Below are positions 9,647 to 19,109 of a DNA stretch of 64,000 bases, piece after piece. The stretch is taken from NCBI RefSeq assembly GCF_900215155.1, contig NZ_LT907980.1:3844001-3908000 (forward strand), given 5' to 3'. Under the pieces are notes generated by a model. That model ran no database searches. It saw only the letters and a program-made list of their open reading frames with translations, and had not been told where the DNA came from. Each line of letters begins with the position of its first letter. Within the stretch, counting starts at the first letter, position 1. The stretch is from Marinobacter sp. LV10R510-11A (lineage in GTDB: Bacteria; Pseudomonadota; Gammaproteobacteria; Pseudomonadales; Oleiphilaceae). Both the position numbers and the translations under genes were made by a program.

Positions 9647-10945
9647 TCAGAACGCCGCGCCTAACTCCAAGGCTACGCCCATATCGGCATCACTGATCAA
9701 AGCGCCGAGATCAAAGCGTGCGCCAAACAGGTTCAGGCCAAAGCCCGCGGTAAACTGAGTTTCTTCTGCAATGCCATCGTTGTCATCGTTGCTGGCCAGG
9801 TTGTAACGAGCACCCACACGAATCTGGGCATAGCGCCAGGCATCAAACTCAGCGCCTACGGCAAGCCACTGGGTATCGTCTTCAAAACCGAAGGCTTCTT
9901 TTTTGGTGAGATCAAGTTCGGCGGTAACAACGTGGTACGAACTCTTGTGTGCAATGCCGACCGTTGCCATGGGGTTGAGCTTGAGGGTGCGTTTTTCTTC
10001 CCCTATTTTGCTCTGAGCTGAGTCCAGCTCCATCGGGATGAGGTTTTTAACCGCGATGCCGGCATTCCACTGCTTCTCGTCGCCAAAGGCGTAAGCGGCA
10101 CCTATGTCCAGGTTGAAGCCGCTCTTTTCGGTTTGATATTCATCGCCATCGAACTCGTCGTCCTCGAAGCCGGAAATACTTTCCGTGTACTGAAAGGTTT
10201 GTAGTTGGACGTATTTTGGAGAAAATCCCAGCTGAAGGGTGTCGCCGTTATTTAGTTCTAGCGCGTGAGCAAAACTGATGCCTGCCTCAATAACAGCTGA
10301 GGCCAAAATTTTCCCTTTTGAGGTAAGCGCTAGGCTGCCGTCACCATTTTTTATCTTGTTAACTTCTGTCTCTACGTCCGCGGCTGAAGTTGCAGTGGAG
10401 ATATCATCCAGAGCTTTCGTGTCAGCATCTGACACATCGCCGCGAACTGTGACTGTAAGGTTGGCGTTGCTGAATGCACCAACGGCAAGCGATTTACCTG
10501 GTACCGCAAAACTGAGGCCTAACCCGATGTTGGCCCGCATCGTATCGTCATCAAATGCTTTTAAGCGGTCGCGCAGAGTAGCTGCATCATTCTGAATGCT
10601 CTGGGGGCTATCCGTGATCGGATCGAAGTTTGAAACCCCGGATTCCAGTCCATCGATAACATCCTGAATATCATCAACCTGATCAATCGCCTCCTCCTCA
10701 TCCGCAACCCGTGCGTTAATAGAAGGCAGCGCAAGGCCAAAATCGTCCGACCACGAATGGTGATTAGCAGCCATCATGGCCGGGTTTGCAGAAGTGGCAG
10801 ACGAAGGATGAGCAACGGCCACACCAGTCCCACCCATGGCAAATGAGCGCGAAGACATAAACGCCTGGGGGCTGGCAAGCGCGGACGTGGCGGCAACGGA
10901 TAAGCCCACGGCAATGAACAGTCTCGACAAGCGATATTGATGCAT
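9647..10945 (-). CDS. TraF-like outer-membrane beta-barrel protein
   Basis: A 432-residue exported protein with a signal peptide (residues 1-24, ending ALA-SPQ). The mature start, FMSSRSFAMGGTGVA, followed by SSATSANPAMMAA is the hallmark of the TraF_2 / FadL-like outer-membrane family annotated as conjugal transfer protein TraF. Alternating hydrophobic strands and a terminal phenylalanine after LGAAF fit a beta barrel inserted by Bam. No other conjugation gene is nearby, so the name should not be read as function. An acidic insert (about residues 80-130) is predicted to face outward. The role is unknown. Confidence 0.8.
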   Translation of the reverse strand: MHQYRLSRLFIAVGLSVAATSALASPQAFMSSRSFAMGGTGVAVAHPSSATSANPAMMAANHHSWSDDFGLALPSINARVADEEEAIDQVDDIQDVIDGLESGVSNFDPITDSPQSIQNDAATLRDRLKAFDDDTMRANIGLGLSFAVPGKSLAVGAFSNANLTVTVRGDVSDADTKALDDISTATSAADVETEVNKIKNGDGSLALTSKGKILASAVIEAGISFAHALELNNGDTLQLGFSPKYVQLQTFQYTESISGFEDDEFDGDEYQTEKSGFNLDIGAAYAFGDEKQWNAGIAVKNLIPMELDSAQSKIGEEKRTLKLNPMATVGIAHKSSYHVVTAELDLTKKEAFGFEDDTQWLAVGAEFDAWRYAQIRVGARYNLASNDDNDGIAEETQFTAGFGLNLFGARFDLGALISDADMGVALELGAAF

Positions 10946-11319
10946 TCGGATACCTACGCAAAAGTGTGTGTTGCGGAATTATTAAGTAGGTGGAAGGTTA
11001 GAGCAATATTCGTACTTGAACATGACATATGCGGTAACGGTTTGTTTTTGAAATGTAAACGGGCATGTTTTCGGTATCGGGACACTGAGGGTCAGGAATG
11101 CAGATTTTGCGTGCTGCATCGTTCGGGAAACCGATGCCAGCAAACCGGCAGAGTGTTGCCGCTTGCTTGGTACTGTTATAGATGCGCTGGTGCACAAGCC
11201 AGGGCGCTGGCGAGCGTTGATGGGCGAATTGCCAAAGCTGGCATGAAATTTCCATGTTATTTCGTTTTACGATAAGTTTTCAGAATCTTGTCTGATTTTT
11301 TGTAGGTGGAGAATTGCTC
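10946..11319. other. Intergenic region between divergent TraF-like and FlgT-like genes
   Basis: A stretch of 374 nt with no credible gene. The overlapping frames on the minus strand have no ribosome-binding site and no recognisable protein. It must contain the promoters of both divergent genes, but I cannot assign hexamers confidently. Confidence 0.5.
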
Positions 11320-12465
11320 ATGTTGAAAAGCGGGTCTGCTGCTTTCTCGGTGCGCCGAGGCTTGGCTCTCGTTTCGAGCTTATGTATCGCTCTGCTTGCA
11401 GGGCAGGCTTCAGCCCAGGGGCAGAAGCCGACTGTTGAACGCGCTGAGGTTGAGAAAGCAGAAGAGCCGAAGGAAGTGAAGCGCGAGCCGGTTAATTTGG
11501 TAATAACCAAGGAGGTAGGGCGCACTCAGAATAAGCTTGATGCCTATGCAAAAATTATCCGCCAAGAGCAGGAAACCGAGGTTTTTGAGCCCAACTCACT
11601 TTGCCCAAGTGCAGATGCGCCTAGGTATCGGAAAAAGCTGGCCATCGCCGGTTTTCCTCTTGAACACCCTGGGCAATCGGTTTTCGGTGGTTTGAGGGAG
11701 GTGGGCAAAGCTGTTTCCACGTCGCTCTATCAGCGGTTTGAGCAATCAGAACAAGTGCAGGCTTTCTCTGCGCCACAGTTGCAGATGTTCGCGAGTCTTA
11801 CCAAGGCCCCGACAATGATGGTTGGGTCTAGTAACAAACTCGGTAAATACTCTGCGGTTAGTCGCGAGATGGGGGCTCAGTTTGTGATGTCTGGGGTTAT
11901 CCGTGACGTTGGTGTAAACGATCCCAGCGCTTGGAGTACAGATTACGGATCAAAGGTTAAGCGAGCATTATTCAGCGCTGATACTAACCGAAATTTTGAG
12001 CTGGATATGATTGTGCACGATGGCTATACCGGGCAAGTTGTTATGGAAAAGCGATATTCCGGATCTGGCCGCTGGGACGTTTCCCGCAATAATCAGATAA
12101 GTTTTGGATCTTCCCGGTTTTTTGAGACTGCATACGGGCAGGCTGTGGAAAAGGTGTTGGGAGATATGACGTCAGATGTGATTGCCCAGCTTGATTGCCA
12201 ACCGATGCTTGTTCCGATAACCGAGGTTATCGGGAAAGATCTACTGCTGGATGTAGGAACGCCATCTGGGCTGTTGCCTGGTGCAATAATGCACCTTGTG
12301 CGGGCTGAGAGCGTGTTGGCGCGGCCCGATGAGCCGGCGCAGCTTTGGGATACGGATGTAGAGTTGCACATTCACAGCCTGTCACTGGATTCTGCAAGGG
12401 CTTGGATGCCGAAACTCGGCTCCCATATCAATATCCAGAAAGGCGACTACGCCGTTATCTACTAA
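11320..12465 (+). CDS. FlgT-like flagellar assembly family protein
   Basis: A 381-residue exported protein with a signal peptide (about residues 1-30, ending ASAQG). The ATG at 11320 is preferred over the in-frame TTG at 11314 because AGGTGGAG then has proper spacing. After a charged linker rich in Glu and Lys come a middle domain (KKLAIAGFPLEHP, FVMSGVIRDVGV) and a C-terminal domain (DLLLDVGTPSGLLPGAIMHL) that resemble FlgT, the H-ring protein of the Vibrio flagellar motor. No flagellar genes are adjacent. The family call is moderately confident; function in motility is inference. Confidence 0.7.
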   Translation: MLKSGSAAFSVRRGLALVSSLCIALLAGQASAQGQKPTVERAEVEKAEEPKEVKREPVNLVITKEVGRTQNKLDAYAKIIRQEQETEVFEPNSLCPSADAPRYRKKLAIAGFPLEHPGQSVFGGLREVGKAVSTSLYQRFEQSEQVQAFSAPQLQMFASLTKAPTMMVGSSNKLGKYSAVSREMGAQFVMSGVIRDVGVNDPSAWSTDYGSKVKRALFSADTNRNFELDMIVHDGYTGQVVMEKRYSGSGRWDVSRNNQISFGSSRFFETAYGQAVEKVLGDMTSDVIAQLDCQPMLVPITEVIGKDLLLDVGTPSGLLPGAIMHLVRAESVLARPDEPAQLWDTDVELHIHSLSLDSARAWMPKLGSHINIQKGDYAVIY

Positions 12466-12482
12466 CAACGCGTAAAGGAGTC

Positions 12483-12944
12483 TCAGGCTTCTATTTCAGC
12501 CGCCGCAATATCCCGTATCTTCCCCACCATGGAGCGCAAACCGTTGCCGCGGGTAGGGGAGATGTGGCGGAACAGATCCAGCCGTTCAAACAACTCATCG
12601 ATATCTGTTGCCAGCAAATCTCTTGGGGTTCTGCCATTCAGTGCAATGGTGATCATCGCCGCAAGACCGCGCACGATAATGGCGTCGGAATCTATCAGTA
12701 AGTAGAGCTTGCCGCTGGCTTCATCGAAGTGAGAAATCACCCACACCTGGCTTTGGCAGCCGTGAACGTAGTTCTCTTCAATCCGAGCATCGTCTGGAAA
12801 AGCCGGTAACTGCTTGCCAAGATCAATAATAAACGCGTACCGATCTTCCCAGTCGTCCAAAAATTCGAAGCCGTCTAGTACGTCTTCTAAAGATGGGTTT
12901 GTTCCTAGCGGGTTGTCCAGAAAGTCTTGTTCAGTAGCTGGCAT
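12483..12944 (-). CDS. sufE: Cysteine desulfuration protein SufE
   Basis: A 153-residue sulfur acceptor that takes persulfide sulfur from SufS and passes it to SufBCD. The active cysteine is Cys63 in ENYVHGCQSQVW. Other family segments are DRYAFIIDLGKQLP and GLAAMITIALNGRTP. It is the last gene of the suf operon; its start codon abuts the sufT stop. Confidence 0.96.
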   Translation of the reverse strand: MPATEQDFLDNPLGTNPSLEDVLDGFEFLDDWEDRYAFIIDLGKQLPAFPDDARIEENYVHGCQSQVWVISHFDEASGKLYLLIDSDAIIVRGLAAMITIALNGRTPRDLLATDIDELFERLDLFRHISPTRGNGLRSMVGKIRDIAAAEIEA

Positions 12945-13487
12945 TTACAACATTCCCAATTCTAGCTTGGCTTCGTCGGTGAGCATGTCGTTGTTCCAGG
13001 GCGGATCAAACGTTAGCTCTACGGTTACCTTGTCCACGTTGGGTAGGTGCTCTACTTTGGTCTTCACGTCATCTGCAATGACGGGGCCCATGCCACAACC
13101 GGCGGCGGTGAGGGTCATCAGAATAAAGATGTGATTGCCTTCTGGGGTGCCGTTTTCGATTCGGCACTCGTAAATCAAACCCAGATCTACCACGTTAACC
13201 GGAATCTCCGGGTCGTAGCAGTTGCGTACGGCTTCCCATACCTGGTTTTCGTTGATGGTTCCGTCGGCGGGCGTCTCGAAGCTGCTTTCAAGTGGCTTCT
13301 TGCCCAGGGCGTCGGCGTTGTGACCTTCGATGCGACAAAGGTTGCCATTAACCGCAACGGTAAACGTGCCACCCAGTGACTGTGTGATGGTTACAAAGCT
13401 ATCTACCGGAATCATGATCTCTGTTCCGGTTGGAACAAGGCGGGCTTCCACCTCGCGTTTGGTCAGGACGACTTCACGTTCTTGCAT
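12945..13487 (-). CDS. sufT: Fe-S cluster assembly protein SufT (DUF59/MIP18 family)
   Basis: A 180-residue protein of the SufT group. The C-terminal DUF59 domain begins near residue 80 (VWEAVRNCYDPEIPVNVVDLGLIY) and contains TLTAAGCGMGPVIADDVK, whose cysteine is characteristic, and VELTFDPPWN. The N-terminal about 75 residues are the SufT-specific extension. SufT proteins help mature Fe-S proteins under high demand. It lies between the SufA-type gene and sufE in the operon, separated from the former by a long inverted repeat. Confidence 0.92.
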   Translation of the reverse strand: MQEREVVLTKREVEARLVPTGTEIMIPVDSFVTITQSLGGTFTVAVNGNLCRIEGHNADALGKKPLESSFETPADGTINENQVWEAVRNCYDPEIPVNVVDLGLIYECRIENGTPEGNHIFILMTLTAAGCGMGPVIADDVKTKVEHLPNVDKVTVELTFDPPWNNDMLTDEAKLELGML

Positions 13488-13517
13488 GCCTAATTAAACC
13501 TCAATTGGTGCCTTTCC

Positions 13518-13627
13518 CCCTCTCCCGCGAGGGGAGAGGGGCTAAAGATGCCAACCCCTGAGTGGAGTCTGCCTCTAGACTACGAGGGCTTGAGTTTGTT
13601 TACGCCCTCTCCCCTCGCGGGAGAGGG
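13518..13627. repeat. Long inverted repeat between sufA and sufT
   Basis: Two 23-nt arms, 13518-13540 and 13605-13627, are perfect reverse complements. Each arm is itself partly self-complementary (CTCTCCCGCGAGGGGAGAG). The arms enclose 64 nt of unique sequence, and purine-rich flanks (CCGGGGAGAGGGGG to the right, CCTTTCCCCC to the left) extend the imperfect pairing. It looks like a dispersed REP/MITE-type palindromic element inside the suf operon and could fold strongly in the mRNA. Confidence 0.8.
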
Positions 13628-13647
13628 CCGGGGAGAGGGGGGCGGAA

Positions 13648-14001
13648 TTAGGTTACGGTAAAGCTCTCGCCGCACCCGCACTCGGCGGTAGCGTTGGGAT
13701 TGCGGAACAGGAACATGGAGTTGACGCCTTCGGTAACGAAGTCGATCTCTATGCCGTTCACCATGGATAGGTGTTCCTCTTTCACAAACACGTCAACGCC
13801 ATCAATGTGAAACACTCTGTCGTCTGCTAGGGCTTCATCAACCCATTGGGTTTCGTATTTGAAGCCGGAGCATCCGCTTTTTCTAATTGCTAACCGAATG
13901 CCTTTGGCATCCGATGCTTTGTCGAGTTGCTTGCGCACGTGCTTGACGGCGTTTGGCGTCATGGTGACGCCGAGGATCGGTGTGAAGACTTCGGCTGTCA
14001 T
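13648..14001 (-). CDS. sufA: A-type Fe-S carrier / scaffold (SufA/HesB family)
   Basis: A 117-residue A-type carrier that receives or transfers Fe-S clusters. The three ligand cysteines are Cys44 in RKSGCSGFKYE and Cys108/Cys110 in ECGCGESF. The ATG at 14001 is chosen because GGAGG lies 6-7 nt before it; the frame stays open upstream into sufS, but that extension has no family match. It follows sufS by 13 nt in the suf operon. Confidence 0.94.
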   Translation of the reverse strand: MTAEVFTPILGVTMTPNAVKHVRKQLDKASDAKGIRLAIRKSGCSGFKYETQWVDEALADDRVFHIDGVDVFVKEEHLSMVNGIEIDFVTEGVNSMFLFRNPNATAECGCGESFTVT

Positions 14002-14014
14002 GGGGTATCCTCCA

Positions 14015-15268
<1,254 letters not shown>

Positions 15269-15273
15269 ACCGG

Positions 15274-16560
15274 TCAGGCCTCCTCGAATGCTTGGTCAAA
15301 GAACTGGTTCAGGCGCGTTTGCACCGTATCTCTTACGGCTTCCACCGGAATCTGTACTACCAGCTCGTTGATGAATGCCATGGTCAGCAGTACGTTGGCT
15401 TCTCGGCGACCAATGCCCCGTGAGACCAAGTAGAACAGCGATTCTTCGTCGAGCTGACCGATGGTTGCGCCGTGGGCGCACTTGACGTCATCTGCGTAGA
15501 TTTCAAGCTCGGGCTTGGTGTCGATTTCCGCACCGGTAGAGAGCAGCAGGTTCTTGTTGTTCATATTCGCGTTGGACTTTTGGGCGTCCTGGTGAATATG
15601 AATCCGGCCGTTGAACACCGCGTGTGACTTGTCCGCGGCAATGTTGCGATAGGTTTCTTCGCTGTCGCAGTGGGCCGCCACATGTTCGATGATGGTGTGG
15701 TTGTCGTAATGCTGCGTGCCTTGGGTAACAACTACGCCGTTAAGCTTGCACTCAGCGCCTTCGCCTTCTAGTCGTACTTGTAGATCGTGGCGGCGAAGGG
15801 GGCCGCCAAAGCCCACGCAGTGGCTCTCAAAGCGGGAGCTGCGCTGCTGCAGTACGCCCGTGGCACCTATGTGTTGAACGTTTTCACCGCCCATGCTTAA
15901 ACGGACGTTGGTAACATTCGCGCCTTCAGCAAGAGTGAATTCGGTTACGGAGTTCACCATAACCGCTTCTTGGCCGCTGGAAATATATTCCTCAACCAGA
16001 GTCATCTGGCTGTTGCGGCCGGCGTCCACAAAAATCCGTGGGAAGGCAGAGCCACTGGCATCTGCTGTCACCTCATGGATGACAAACAATGGTTGATCAA
16101 GAACCGCATCCGGCTTCAGCCGAATTACCAGGCCATCTTCAAAGCGGGCCGAGTTCAGGCCAGCCAGTTGCACGGCTTTGCTGTTTAGGGTGCTGTCCAG
16201 GCGCTCGGCCAGGTCGCTGGCTTCTGCGTCGGATAGATCGCCGAAGCGCTGGATAAGAATGTTGTTCAGATCCGGATACTCGCTGGCTTCCGGCATCATA
16301 ACGCCGTTGTTAAAAACCACCTTGTAGCCGGGAACCGCCAATGCGCTGCCGGTTTTGCCGGCAGTGGGCAGTGAGATGGCCATCTCGTCGGTCAGTTTCA
16401 GGTACTTGCTGGAATACTTCCAGTTTTCCGTTTTACGCGTTGGCAGTGGCATATCTACCAGGGCGGCACCGCGCTGCTTGCGCAGAGCGAGCAGTGGTTC
16501 TGGTAGCGCCTGGCCAGCCGGGTGCAGAAACGCGGTGGAAAGAGTGGGTGCTGGTTTCAT
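15274..16560 (-). CDS. sufD: Fe-S cluster assembly protein SufD
   Basis: A 428-residue beta-helix scaffold subunit of the SufBC2D complex. The C-terminal core is well conserved: LSTGAEIDTKPELEIYADDV, KCAHGATIGQLDEE and YLVSRGIGRREA. A conserved histidine lies in KCAHG. The N-terminus TRKTENWKYSS is also typical. Ten or so nucleotides separate it from sufC upstream and sufS downstream. Confidence 0.96.
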   Translation of the reverse strand: MKPAPTLSTAFLHPAGQALPEPLLALRKQRGAALVDMPLPTRKTENWKYSSKYLKLTDEMAISLPTAGKTGSALAVPGYKVVFNNGVMMPEASEYPDLNNILIQRFGDLSDAEASDLAERLDSTLNSKAVQLAGLNSARFEDGLVIRLKPDAVLDQPLFVIHEVTADASGSAFPRIFVDAGRNSQMTLVEEYISSGQEAVMVNSVTEFTLAEGANVTNVRLSMGGENVQHIGATGVLQQRSSRFESHCVGFGGPLRRHDLQVRLEGEGAECKLNGVVVTQGTQHYDNHTIIEHVAAHCDSEETYRNIAADKSHAVFNGRIHIHQDAQKSNANMNNKNLLLSTGAEIDTKPELEIYADDVKCAHGATIGQLDEESLFYLVSRGIGRREANVLLTMAFINELVVQIPVEAVRDTVQTRLNQFFDQAFEEA

Positions 16561-16572
16561 TCCGCGATCTCC

Positions 16573-17346
16573 TTAGTTGGCTGAGCTGGCTGCAGTTGCT
16601 TCATCATTAATGCCAAGCCAGCCATAACCGCGCTCTTCCAGCTCCAGGGCCAGCTCGGGGCCGCCGGATTTCACAATCTGACCACCGGCCAGAACGTGCA
16701 CGTAATCCGGCACAATGTGATCGAGCAGGCGCTGGTAGTGAGTTATCATCAGGATGCCACGGTCTTCGGCACGCAGGGCGTTAACGCCATCTGCAACTAC
16801 CTTCAAAGCGTCGATGTCCAGCCCGGAGTCGGTTTCGTCCAGAATGGCCAGCTTCGGTTGCAGCATCAATGCCTGCATGATTTCATTGCGCTTTTTCTCG
16901 CCGCCGGAGAAACCTTCGTTTACGCCGCGCTTGAGGAACGCAGGGTCCAGATCCACCTGCTTTGATACTTCACGGGCCAGCTTCATAAACTCAGCCGCGT
17001 TCATTTCCGGCTCGCCTCTATGATGGCGCATGGAGTTCACCGCGGTACGCATGAACTGCAGGTTACTAACGCCCGGAATCTCTACCGGGTACTGAAATGC
17101 CAGAAATACACCGTCGCGCGCCCGCGCTTCGGTTTCTTTTTCAAGCAGGTTTTCACCGTTCAACGTGACGTCACCTGAGGTAACTTCAAATGCGTCGTTA
17201 CCTGCGAGCACCTGGGCGAGCGTACTTTTACCCGAGCCGTTCGGGCCCATAATGGCATGTACTTCCCCAGCCTTGATCTCCAGGTTGATGCCCTTGAGGA
17301 TCTCTTTTCCCTCAACGGATGCGTGCAGGTCTTTGATGCTCAGCAT
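16573..17346 (-). CDS. sufC: Fe-S cluster assembly ATPase SufC
   Basis: A 257-residue ABC-type ATPase that drives conformational change in SufBCD. Walker A is GPNGSGKST (about residues 34-42), the signature is FSGGEKKRNEI and Walker B is LAILDETDSGLD, with a switch histidine in LMITHYQRLL. There are no membrane segments. The tail after residue 240 is slightly longer than in E. coli. Confidence 0.97.
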   Translation of the reverse strand: MLSIKDLHASVEGKEILKGINLEIKAGEVHAIMGPNGSGKSTLAQVLAGNDAFEVTSGDVTLNGENLLEKETEARARDGVFLAFQYPVEIPGVSNLQFMRTAVNSMRHHRGEPEMNAAEFMKLAREVSKQVDLDPAFLKRGVNEGFSGGEKKRNEIMQALMLQPKLAILDETDSGLDIDALKVVADGVNALRAEDRGILMITHYQRLLDHIVPDYVHVLAGGQIVKSGGPELALELEERGYGWLGINDEATAASSAN

Positions 17347-17416
17347 TTGTTGGCTTCTCTCTATTTTATCCGTCTGAATTCTGGTTGCTTGCGCGATACT
17401 TTGGGTTCGTGCCGTA

Positions 17417-18865
17417 TTAGCCGACAGAACCCTCTAGGCTGACTTCCAGAAGCTTGCCGGCTTCAACCGCAAACTCCATGGGAAGTTCCTTGAAAACTTC
17501 TTTACAGAAACCGTTCACGATCATGGAAACGGCCTGCTCCGGATTGATGCCACGTTGACGGCAAAGGAACATTTGCTCGTCACTGACCTTTGACGTGGTC
17601 GCCTCGTGTTCAACAATCGCGGTTTTATTCAGGCTCTCAATGTACGGGAAGGTGTGCGCACCGCAGCGGTCGCCGATTAATAGCGAGTCACACTGGGTGA
17701 AATTACGCGCACCTTCTGCACGCGGGCCGAATTTGACCAGACCACGATAGACGTTTGAACTTTTACCGGCTGAAATACCCTTGGCGATGATGGTGCTGGA
17801 GGTGTTTTTGCCCAGATGAATCATCTTGGTGCCGGTGTCAGCCTGCTGGTAGTTGTGGGTAAGTGCTACTGAGTAGAACTCACCGACACTGTTCTCGCCA
17901 CGCAGAATGCAGCTCGGGTATTTCCAAGTAATCGCAGAACCCGTCTCCACCTGAGTCCAGGAAACTTTAGAGTTCTTGCCGATGCAGGCTGCGCGCTTGG
18001 TGACGAAGTTGAAGATGCCGCCTTTGCCATTTTCATCGCCCGGGTACCAGTTCTGTACTGTGGAGTACTTGATCTGGGCGTCGTCCAGTGCAACCAGCTC
18101 GACGACCGCTGCGTGCAGCTGGTTTTCGTCGCGCATGGGGGCGGTGCAGCCTTCCAGGTAGCTAACATAGCTGCCTTCGTCGGCAATGATCAGCGTGCGC
18201 TCGAACTGGCCGGTGTTTGCCGCGTTGATGCGGAAATACGTGGACAGTTCCATGGGGCAGCGAACGCCTTTGGGAACGTAAACGAAGGTGCCGTCGGAGA
18301 AGACTGCGGCGTTAAGCCCAGCAAAGAAGTTATCTGTGTGGGGCACAACGGATCCGAGGTATTTCTGAACCAACTCCGGGTAGTCGCGCACCGCTTCTGA
18401 GATTGAGCAGAAAATAACGCCTGCTTTCGCCAGCGGCTCCTTGAAGGTGGTGGCTACCGAGACGGAGTCAAATACTGCGTCCACTGCCACGCCAGCGAGC
18501 TGTGCATGCTCGTGCAAGGGGATGCCCAGCCTCTCATAGGTTTTCAGCAGCTCGGGATCTACGTCATCGAGGCTCTGGGGCATGTCTTCTTTACGCTTGG
18601 GCGCGGAATAGTAGGAAATCGAGTCGTAGTCGACTTTTGTGTAGCCCAAGTGTGCCCAATCGGGCTCTTTCATCTCTAGCCAGTTACGATAGGCTTTCAG
18701 GCGCCATTCCAGCATGAATTCCGGCTCTTTCTTAATTTCAGAAAGGCGGGCGATAACGTCTTCATTCAAACCGGGTTCGAACGTATCAACTTCGATTTCT
18801 GTTACGAAACCGTGCTCGTATTCCCGTTTGATCAGTTCGTTCACCTCTTGTTCGGTGGTCGCCAT
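17417..18865 (-). CDS. sufB: Fe-S cluster scaffold SufB
   Basis: A 482-residue scaffold on which clusters are built with SufC and SufD. Visible blocks are [38 protein letters not shown] and [16 protein letters not shown] (key parts only). The Cys in [12 protein letters not shown] is probably the conserved ligand Cys. The ATG at 18865 is chosen over longer frames because ACGGAG precedes it and the protein then starts [12 protein letters not shown]. It is the first gene of the operon, under the IscR-overlapped promoter about 100 bp upstream. Confidence 0.97.
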   Translation of the reverse strand: MATTEQEVNELIKREYEHGFVTEIEVDTFEPGLNEDVIARLSEIKKEPEFMLEWRLKAYRNWLEMKEPDWAHLGYTKVDYDSISYYSAPKRKEDMPQSLDDVDPELLKTYERLGIPLHEHAQLAGVAVDAVFDSVSVATTFKEPLAKAGVIFCSISEAVRDYPELVQKYLGSVVPHTDNFFAGLNAAVFSDGTFVYVPKGVRCPMELSTYFRINAANTGQFERTLIIADEGSYVSYLEGCTAPMRDENQLHAAVVELVALDDAQIKYSTVQNWYPGDENGKGGIFNFVTKRAACIGKNSKVSWTQVETGSAITWKYPSCILRGENSVGEFYSVALTHNYQQADTGTKMIHLGKNTSSTIIAKGISAGKSSNVYRGLVKFGPRAEGARNFTQCDSLLIGDRCGAHTFPYIESLNKTAIVEHEATTSKVSDEQMFLCRQRGINPEQAVSMIVNGFCKEVFKELPMEFAVEAGKLLEVSLEGSVG

Positions 18866-18965
18866 GATCGTCGCTCCGTATGCTCTCATCGCGGGCTCTG
18901 AGGCCCGTTGGTTTGCCGGCAACTTAGGTGGGTTGCGGGGGCTAATCTAATGCTTCTGATTCGGA

Positions 18966-18994
18966 ATTGTACAATACCAGACTAAATTAGTCAG
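18966..18994 (-). promoter_or_regulatory. Promoter of the suf operon
   Basis: Reading the minus strand, a -35-like CTGACT (18989-18994) is followed by a 17-bp spacer and a -10-like TACAAT (18966-18971, five of six matches). It is about 100 bp upstream of sufB and overlaps the IscR site, so repression by occlusion is plausible. Confidence 0.65.
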
Positions 18995-18998
18995 GTAT
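18974..18998. promoter_or_regulatory. IscR type 1 binding site upstream of sufB
   Basis: A 25-bp near-palindrome (half sites ATACCTGACT and AGTCTGGTAT on the minus strand around a central AATTT) matches the published E. coli type 1 consensus ATASYYGACT-RWWWY-AGTCRRSTAT at 24 of 25 positions by my count. It overlaps the -35 and spacer of the suf promoter. No iscR gene lies in the window, so the regulator must be encoded elsewhere. Confidence 0.85.
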
Positions 18999-19032
18999 TA
19001 AATTGGGGGAAAACCAATTATAGCGTAATACA

Positions 19033-19057
19033 CCCGCCAGAGGCTAAGCCTGGCGGG
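19033..19057 (-). terminator. Terminator downstream of trhP
   Basis: An 8-bp GC-rich stem, CCCGCCAG with CTGGCGGG, and a 9-nt loop lie about 55 nt after the trhP stop. The T run is weak (TGTATT). Confidence 0.55.
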
Positions 19058-19109
19058 CGCGGAGCGGCAAAGATAAGAGTTTATACGGAGCTTAAAGCGC
19101 GGCGAAGCT

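Noticed and set aside
10998..11255. Minus-strand frames in the gap between the TraF-like and FlgT-like genes
   Set aside because: No start signal and no conserved protein features; more likely a control region.
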